NCBI GenBank assembly: GCA_037439705.1
Contig: JBBIVP010000081.1
Location: 1 to 9,075 of the forward strand
Source of the DNA: JBBIVP01 sp037439705 [NCBI: bacterium]
Lineage (GTDB): Bacteria > JBBIVP01
Direction: 5' to 3'
Length of the DNA stretch: 9,075 bases
This document shows, one piece after another, positions 4,770-9,075 of the stretch. Every line of letters begins with the position of its first letter. Position 1 is the first letter of the stretch. The translations under genes were made by a program, and so were the position numbers. The notes under the pieces were generated by a model. It was not told the origin of the DNA and did not search any database. It worked only from the letters and a program-made list of their open reading frames with translations.

Positions 4770-7079
4770 ATGGAAGGACTTCTTTACGAGATATTGAAGG
4801 GAATTCCCGTTTTTCTTTCTATACTTCTATTAGTAATCCTTATCTTCAAAAGGAGTCCTTCAAAAGAAGAAAGTTCAGATGCATTGATAAATTTCTACAA
4901 AAGGAAAAAGGATTTTTTGAGGGCAGGATTTCTCTATGAAAAAAAGGGGGATATTAAAAATACAATTTCCATGTACGAAGAAGCAGGAGCACACGGACTT
5001 ATGCTTAAACTGAGCGAAAAATATGGGTTGAAAGAAGAAGAGGCTAAAGCACGCTCCTGTCTTGGAGATAATGAAACAGCAGGTCAGATTTATGAGGATT
5101 TAAAAAATTTCAAAAAGGCTTTTGAAGAATATGTGAAAGGAAAAAGGATGAGAAAATCAATGGAATGTGCAAGAAAAATTGGAATGGATTTCCTTCCCCT
5201 TGAATCCATTGAAGAGGTGGGAGGTTATGAAAAGGTATTTTTTACGGAACTCAAAAGGGGGAACATAAAAAGGGCTTTAGATGTAGGAAAAATTCTTTTC
5301 AAGGAGAAATTTACCAGCCTTCCAGATGAACTTAGGGCATCGAATCCCTTTCTGAAAAGAATAGCAAAAGAGATGGGAAAAATATGCGAAAAAGAAAATC
5401 TGCTTGCGGAAGGAGGAAGGTTTTATTTTTATGCTGGAGAGCTTTCAAAATCCGCTCAACTTTACGAACTTGCTGGAGATAAAAAAAGGGCTGCGGAGAT
5501 ATTTTTTCAGGTAAGGGATTTTAAAAATTCAAAAAGGATTTATGAGGAACTAAAAGATAAAGAGATGCTGAAAAAGGTAGAGCTGGAGATAGCAATTGAA
5601 GAAAAAAAATTCTTTGATGCAGGAAGGATTGCGGAAGAGATGGGTGATTTTAAGAGGGCTGCGGAATTTTACGAAATAGCCGGGAATTACATGAAGACCG
5701 GGGAGATGCTTTTAAAGGATGGAGAGCCGATAAGGGCAGGAGAGATGTTTGAAAGGGCTGGGAATTTTATGATGGCAGCGGAAGCATTTGAAAGGGGAGG
5801 AAATTTCAGAAAAGCCGGAGAGATTTACAGAAAATTAGGAAACAAAAAGAAAGAAATAGAATGCTATATTGGTGCAGGAGACTTTTTCATGGCGGGCATA
5901 ACCTCCTTTGAAACCGGGGATATAGAAAATGCGATGAAATTTCTTCAGAAGGTTCCTTCAAATTCAGAGAATTATTTAAAAGCCTCTGAACTTCTTGGGA
6001 TAATATTTGCTGAAAGAGGACTTTACACACAGGCAATAGAGAGATTAAAATCCGCATTGAAAGACCAGTCCTGTGATTCCTCAAATATAAGAGCCTTTTA
6101 TGCTCTTGGACTTTCCTATCAGGTAACTGGAAATGTAAAATCCGCTCTTTCCGCTTTTGAAAAGGTTCTGGCGGTGGATATAAATTACAGGGATGTTCCA
6201 CAGAGGGTTCATGAATTGAAACAGCTTTTAACTCCTTCTTCAAGGAGGGATTTTGAAGTAGAGACAAAAGATATGAGAAAGAGGGAAAAACCCATTGAAA
6301 AATACGAGATAATTGAGGAGATAGGAAGAGGGGGGATGGGAATACTCTATAAGGCAAGGGATAAAATTCTTGACAGAATTGTTGCATTAAAGGTTCTTCC
6401 ACAGGAACTGGCATCAAATAAAGAGGCAGTTGATAGTTTTATAAAAGAAGCAAAAGCCTGCGCTTCCCTTCTTCATCCTCATATTGTAACAGTTTATGAC
6501 GCTGGCTTTTTCAGGGACTCACTTTTTATGTCAATGGAATTCATAGATGGACCGAGCATAAAAGAGTTGCTTGAAAAGGGGAGGTTGAATTACAAATATG
6601 TTATTTTTATATCCGCTCAGGTGTGCAAGGGACTGGATTTCGCCCATTCAAAAAAAATTATTCACAGGGACATAAAGCCCGGTAATATAATGCTTACAAG
6701 CAAGAAAGTGGTAAAGATAGTGGATTTTGGGCTGGCAAAGGTAATTGAGGAGGTGAGAAAGGGATACACGGTAGCTTCAGGAACTCCTTATTACATGTCT
6801 CCGGAGCAGACCCTCGGTGAGGAGGTAGATCATCGGGCAGATATATACTCTTTCGGAGTTACTATGTTTGAAATGTTAACAGGAGAACCACCTTTTACAG
6901 GTGGAGATGTTGGCTACCATCATGTTCATACTCCTCCACCACCGATAAGAGAGTTTGCTTCTGATGTTCCTCCTGAGCTTGAGGCGATTGTTCTGAAATG
7001 CCTTGAAAAGAAGCCAGAAAACAGGTTTCAATCGGTTAAGGAACTTTTCATTGCATTGAGGAATGTTTATAAAGGATGA
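4770..7079 (+). CDS. Membrane-anchored Ser/Thr protein kinase with a helical-repeat N-terminus
   Basis: This 769-residue protein has four parts. One membrane helix (about 11-27) is followed by KRSPSK, which by the positive-inside rule places the rest in the cytoplasm. Residues 47-395 are short helical repeats with a 13-residue period. Residues about 400-485 contain one or two ordinary TPRs (for example 438-471). Residues 511-765 are a Hanks-type kinase: glycine loop GRGGMG (519-524), K541 (VALK), E560, HRDIKPGN (632-639), DFG (652-654) and SPEQ (677-680). All catalytic residues are present and the RD pair suggests activation-loop regulation; T667, S670 and T672 are candidate sites. It should phosphorylate Ser/Thr on unknown partners, with the repeats as the protein-binding part. 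There is no extracellular sensor such as PASTA, nor a neighbouring phosphatase of the PP2C type. It follows the DUF2905 gene by one base without a Shine-Dalgarno sequence and overlaps queF by ATGA. Confidence 0.93.
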   Translation: MEGLLYEILKGIPVFLSILLLVILIFKRSPSKEESSDALINFYKRKKDFLRAGFLYEKKGDIKNTISMYEEAGAHGLMLKLSEKYGLKEEEAKARSCLGDNETAGQIYEDLKNFKKAFEEYVKGKRMRKSMECARKIGMDFLPLESIEEVGGYEKVFFTELKRGNIKRALDVGKILFKEKFTSLPDELRASNPFLKRIAKEMGKICEKENLLAEGGRFYFYAGELSKSAQLYELAGDKKRAAEIFFQVRDFKNSKRIYEELKDKEMLKKVELEIAIEEKKFFDAGRIAEEMGDFKRAAEFYEIAGNYMKTGEMLLKDGEPIRAGEMFERAGNFMMAAEAFERGGNFRKAGEIYRKLGNKKKEIECYIGAGDFFMAGITSFETGDIENAMKFLQKVPSNSENYLKASELLGIIFAERGLYTQAIERLKSALKDQSCDSSNIRAFYALGLSYQVTGNVKSALSAFEKVLAVDINYRDVPQRVHELKQLLTPSSRRDFEVETKDMRKREKPIEKYEIIEEIGRGGMGILYKARDKILDRIVALKVLPQELASNKEAVDSFIKEAKACASLLHPHIVTVYDAGFFRDSLFMSMEFIDGPSIKELLEKGRLNYKYVIFISAQVCKGLDFAHSKKIIHRDIKPGNIMLTSKKVVKIVDFGLAKVIEEVRKGYTVASGTPYYMSPEQTLGEEVDHRADIYSFGVTMFEMLTGEPPFTGGDVGYHHVHTPPPPIREFASDVPPELEAIVLKCLEKKPENRFQSVKELFIALRNVYKG
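4908..5954 (+). repeat. Protein-level tandem repeat, 13 residues (39 bases) per unit, in the kinase
   Basis: Reading the kinase in steps of 13 aligns the same pattern again and again: G-[DN]-x-x-x-A-[AG]-E-x-[YF]-x-x-[AG]. The clearest block is residues 279-395, nine units in strict register, with glycines at 292, 305, 318, 331, 344, 357, 370 and 383. Examples are GDFKRAAEFYEIA, GNFMMAAEAFERG and GNFRKAGEIYRKL. Residues 210-274 give five more units and residues 47-176 about ten, with glycines at 60, 73, 86, 99, 138, 151 and 164. The phase breaks only around 177-209 and by four residues at 275-278. The DNA copies are diverged, so this is an old protein repeat rather than a recent DNA duplication. 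Confidence 0.85.
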
Positions 7080-7441
7080 AAAGAAAGGATAGAATCAATT
7101 CTTCGGTCCTCAAGGCAATTCCTTACGAAATGGAGAAGAAGGTAGAGGTTTCTTACATAACTGAAGAATTCACATGCCTTTGTCCATGGACAGGACTTCC
7201 TGATTTTGGAAAACTTACTATAACCTATGTTCCTTCGGATAAGCTCATTGAGCTCAAGTCACTCAAGTATTACCTCCTTTCCTTCAGAAATGCAGGCGTA
7301 ATAAATGAGCATGCTGTAGCAAGAATATTGAAAGACCTTTCTTCCCTTGTAAAGCCCCAGAGAATGGAAGTAAAGATAGAATTTAATCCTCGCGGCGGTA
7401 TAACAACAGTTGTGAGTGCAAAATTTCCGGATGAGAAATGA
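7076..7441 (+). CDS. queF: NADPH-dependent 7-cyano-7-deazaguanine reductase (QueF, single-domain type)
   Basis: This 121-residue cytoplasmic enzyme reduces the nitrile of preQ0 to the amine preQ1 with two NADPH, the step before insertion into tRNA for queuosine. The nucleophile C36 is in FTCLCPWTGLPDF (32-44), with D43 as the catalytic acid. The QueF motif E59-L-K-S-L-K-Y-Y, SFRNAG and the conserved E78 follow, and FNPRGG lies near the end. The size matches the unimodular B. subtilis type, not the two-domain E. coli type. By eye, the second cysteine that forms a protective disulfide in B. subtilis QueF is an alanine here. Start ATG 7076 overlaps the kinase stop (ATGA); GAGG at 7058-7061 is far for a ribosome site, so translational coupling is likely. 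No queC, queD, queE or tgt is in the window, so queF is separated from the rest of its pathway here. Confidence 0.95.
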   Translation: MKRKDRINSSVLKAIPYEMEKKVEVSYITEEFTCLCPWTGLPDFGKLTITYVPSDKLIELKSLKYYLLSFRNAGVINEHAVARILKDLSSLVKPQRMEVKIEFNPRGGITTVVSAKFPDEK

Positions 7442-9075
7442 AGGTTAAAAAAATAGAAGGACATGTGGTTGATCCGGAGCTTGAAAATATTTCTCCTCAG
7501 AGGATTGTATTTACTGATAAAATTGAAGAAATAAAAAACCTCCAGAAAGCACCTTCCCGTTACATCCTCCCAGGATTTATTGATGCCCACATTCATATTG
7601 AAAGTTCAATGCTGATTCCATCAAGGTTTGCAAAACTTGTTGTCCCGAGGGGAACGGTAGCGGTTGTTTCAGACCCTCACGAAATTGCTAATGTTCTTGG
7701 AGTAGAGGGCATTAAATTTATGATAAAGGATGGAAAAAGTGTGCCACTGAGATTTTACTGGACAGCCCCTTCGTGCGTTCCTGCAACGGAATTTGAGACT
7801 GCTGGTGCGAAAATTGGAGAAAAAGAAATAGAGAAGCTCCTTTCAATGGGAGAAGTAGTTGCTCTCGGAGAGATGATGAATTTCCCTGGTGTGATAAATG
7901 AGGATGAATCGGTGATGAGAAAAATAGAAGTTGGAAGGAAGACGGGAAAACCAATTGACGGACATGCGCCAGGTCTCATCGGAGAGGATATAAAAAAGTA
8001 TTTCGGAAAAGGGATAACCACCGACCACGAATGCTTAACCCTCAAGGAAGCAATTGAAAAGGCTGAATGTGGAGTGAAAATCATGGTGAGAGAAGGTTCA
8101 AGTGCAAAAAATTTTGATTCCCTCTGGAGGGTCTCGGAAAGATTTGAAGTTTTTCTCGTGACCGATGATATCCATCCACATGACCTCCTGAACGGGCACC
8201 TTGACCTTCTTTTAAACAGAGCCATATCTTCCGGCATGAACTTTTTCAAGGCATTGAGGGCAGTAACATCTAATCCGTCAAAGCATTATTCTCTTCCCAC
8301 CGGAAGGATTAAAGAGGGAATGAAGGCAGATTTTGTCATTTCAAAAAGCATAGAAAGAATAGAACCGGATGAGGTTTACATAGACGGGAAAATTGTGGCA
8401 AGAAAGGGGAAGGCACTTTTTAAAATTCCAACTGTAAAACCTGTAAACAGATTTATGGTAAAAAAATTTAAAAAGGAGAATTTCATCATAAAGGGTGAGG
8501 GTGAGGAAGTCCCTGTGAGAGTGATACTCGCGAGGGACGGAAGTTTGATGACGGAGGAGATAATTGAGATATTAAAAGTAAAGGATGGGGTCATCCTTCC
8601 AGACCCTGAAAGAGACATCCTGAAAATCGCTGTTCTTGACAGATACGGAAAGGGAAGAATTGCTAATGGATTCATAAGGGGGTTCGGATTGAAAAAAGGG
8701 GCGATAGGAAGCTCAATCGCCCATGACAGCCACAACATACTGGTGGTTGGTGTTGATGATGGTTCAATTTTCTCAGCTGCGAAAGAAATTTCAAAAATGA
8801 AAGGAGGAATTGTTGCTCTAAATGGAAAGAAGGTGGTTAAAATTCCGTTGAGGATAGCGGGATTGATGTCCGATGAGGATGGAAAAAAACTCTCAAAAAT
8901 GCTTGAAAGGATAAATTCTTTCGTAAAGGAAGAACTTGGTTGTAGTCTTAAAAATCCCTTCGGAACACTGAGCTTTATGGCTCTTCTTGTCATACCTGAA
9001 TTAAAAATAAGTGATATGGGACTTTTTGATGGAAGGAATTTCAGGTTTACAGGGCTCGTATATGAAAAGGGAGGA
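7438..9075 (+). CDS. ade: Adenine deaminase, C-terminus cut by the window edge
   Basis: The 546 visible residues form an amidohydrolase that converts adenine to hypoxanthine and ammonia in purine salvage, in the cytoplasm, using bound metals such as Mn or Fe. Family marks are PGFIDAHIHIESSM (H51, H53), VSDPHEIANVLG (78-88), GEMMNFPGV (E144), DGHAPGL (H176), TTDHE (H197) and VTDDIHPHDL (D243/D244). The Ade C-terminal domain includes IAHDSHNILVVGVDDGS (428-444) and the near-terminal stretch KISDMGLFD. The N-terminal beta-sandwich part is short: only about 45 residues precede the metal site. Related proteins end soon after this point, so few residues seem to be missing. The ATG at 7438 overlaps the queF stop (ATGA), so ade is probably the fourth gene of the DUF2905 operon. 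A guanine or other base specificity cannot be fully excluded, but the motifs are those of adenine deaminase. Confidence 0.93.
   Translation, partial: MKVKKIEGHVVDPELENISPQRIVFTDKIEEIKNLQKAPSRYILPGFIDAHIHIESSMLIPSRFAKLVVPRGTVAVVSDPHEIANVLGVEGIKFMIKDGKSVPLRFYWTAPSCVPATEFETAGAKIGEKEIEKLLSMGEVVALGEMMNFPGVINEDESVMRKIEVGRKTGKPIDGHAPGLIGEDIKKYFGKGITTDHECLTLKEAIEKAECGVKIMVREGSSAKNFDSLWRVSERFEVFLVTDDIHPHDLLNGHLDLLLNRAISSGMNFFKALRAVTSNPSKHYSLPTGRIKEGMKADFVISKSIERIEPDEVYIDGKIVARKGKALFKIPTVKPVNRFMVKKFKKENFIIKGEGEEVPVRVILARDGSLMTEEIIEILKVKDGVILPDPERDILKIAVLDRYGKGRIANGFIRGFGLKKGAIGSSIAHDSHNILVVGVDDGSIFSAAKEISKMKGGIVALNGKKVVKIPLRIAGLMSDEDGKKLSKMLERINSFVKEELGCSLKNPFGTLSFMALLVIPELKISDMGLFDGRNFRFTGLVYEKGG
9067..9075 (+). 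promoter_or_regulatory. Possible Shine-Dalgarno sequence of a next gene at the right edge
   Basis: The last nine bases, AAGGGAGGA, complement the 16S rRNA tail well. They fall where adenine deaminase is expected to end, so they may serve a following gene starting within about ten bases of the edge. They also encode the last visible residues (K-G-G), so chance is possible. Confidence 0.3.

Noticed and set aside
5887-6417. Minus-strand open frame opposite the kinase gene (176 codons).
   Set aside because: Low-complexity Pro/Leu/Ser composition, opposite conserved kinase motifs; a shadow frame.
7755-8993. Minus-strand open frames opposite adenine deaminase (164 and 205 codons).
   Set aside because: They lie opposite the continuous forward frame from 7438 that carries all Ade motifs, and have no recognisable content of their own.
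1-9075. tRNA or rRNA genes, CRISPR arrays, insertion sequences, phage or defence genes.
   Set aside because: None seen: genes cover nearly all of the window, gaps are below 140 bases, and no direct DNA repeats or transposase motifs were found.

Overview
The window is AT-rich bacterial DNA with six forward-strand genes, packed end to end, plus a possible seventh gene reading leftwards off the left edge. Arginine is mostly AGG/AGA and lysine AAA/AAG, proteins are rich in Lys, Glu and Ile, and ribonucleotide reductase is the oxygen-independent B12-dependent type. Together these suggest a thermophilic or anaerobic bacterium, perhaps from a poorly cultivated lineage. The phylum cannot be fixed from this sequence. 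Promoters are sigma70-like (TTGACA/TATAAT type) and queF is of the bacterial single-domain type, so an archaeon is unlikely.

Layout. 1-138: intergenic control region holding a possible divergent TTG-started gene on the minus strand (37 to 1), a sigma70 promoter and a good NrdR-box-like operator lying in its spacer. 139-2385: nrdJ, class II ribonucleotide reductase. 2386-2446: intergenic, with a promoter whose -10 sits 8 bases before the next ATG. 2447-3445: DctP-family solute-binding protein without transporter membrane subunits. 3442-4512: calcineurin-like metallophosphoesterase, overlapping the previous gene by ATGA. 4513-4552: a second promoter, with a perfect TATAAT 7 bases before an ATG. 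4553-4768: small DUF2905 membrane protein. 4770-7079: membrane-anchored Ser/Thr protein kinase with a long helical-repeat domain. 7076-7441: queF. 7438-9075: adenine deaminase, cut by the right edge very near its natural end.

The genes form three likely transcription units: nrdJ (NrdR-controlled, strong Shine-Dalgarno); dctP with the phosphoesterase; and DUF2905-kinase-queF-ade, whose junctions are 1 base or an ATGA overlap. The last two units appear to begin as leaderless mRNAs. The products do not form one obvious pathway. QueF and adenine deaminase both handle purine-like bases, and the kinase and DUF2905 protein are both predicted at the membrane, but their operon association is the only link visible.

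The most unusual element is the kinase's N-terminal region. It is not made of ordinary 34-residue TPRs but of about two dozen 13-residue units (G-[DN]-x-x-x-A-[AG]-E-x-[YF]-x-x-[AG]), in strict register over long stretches. This predicts a compact short-helix solenoid between a membrane anchor and a complete kinase domain.
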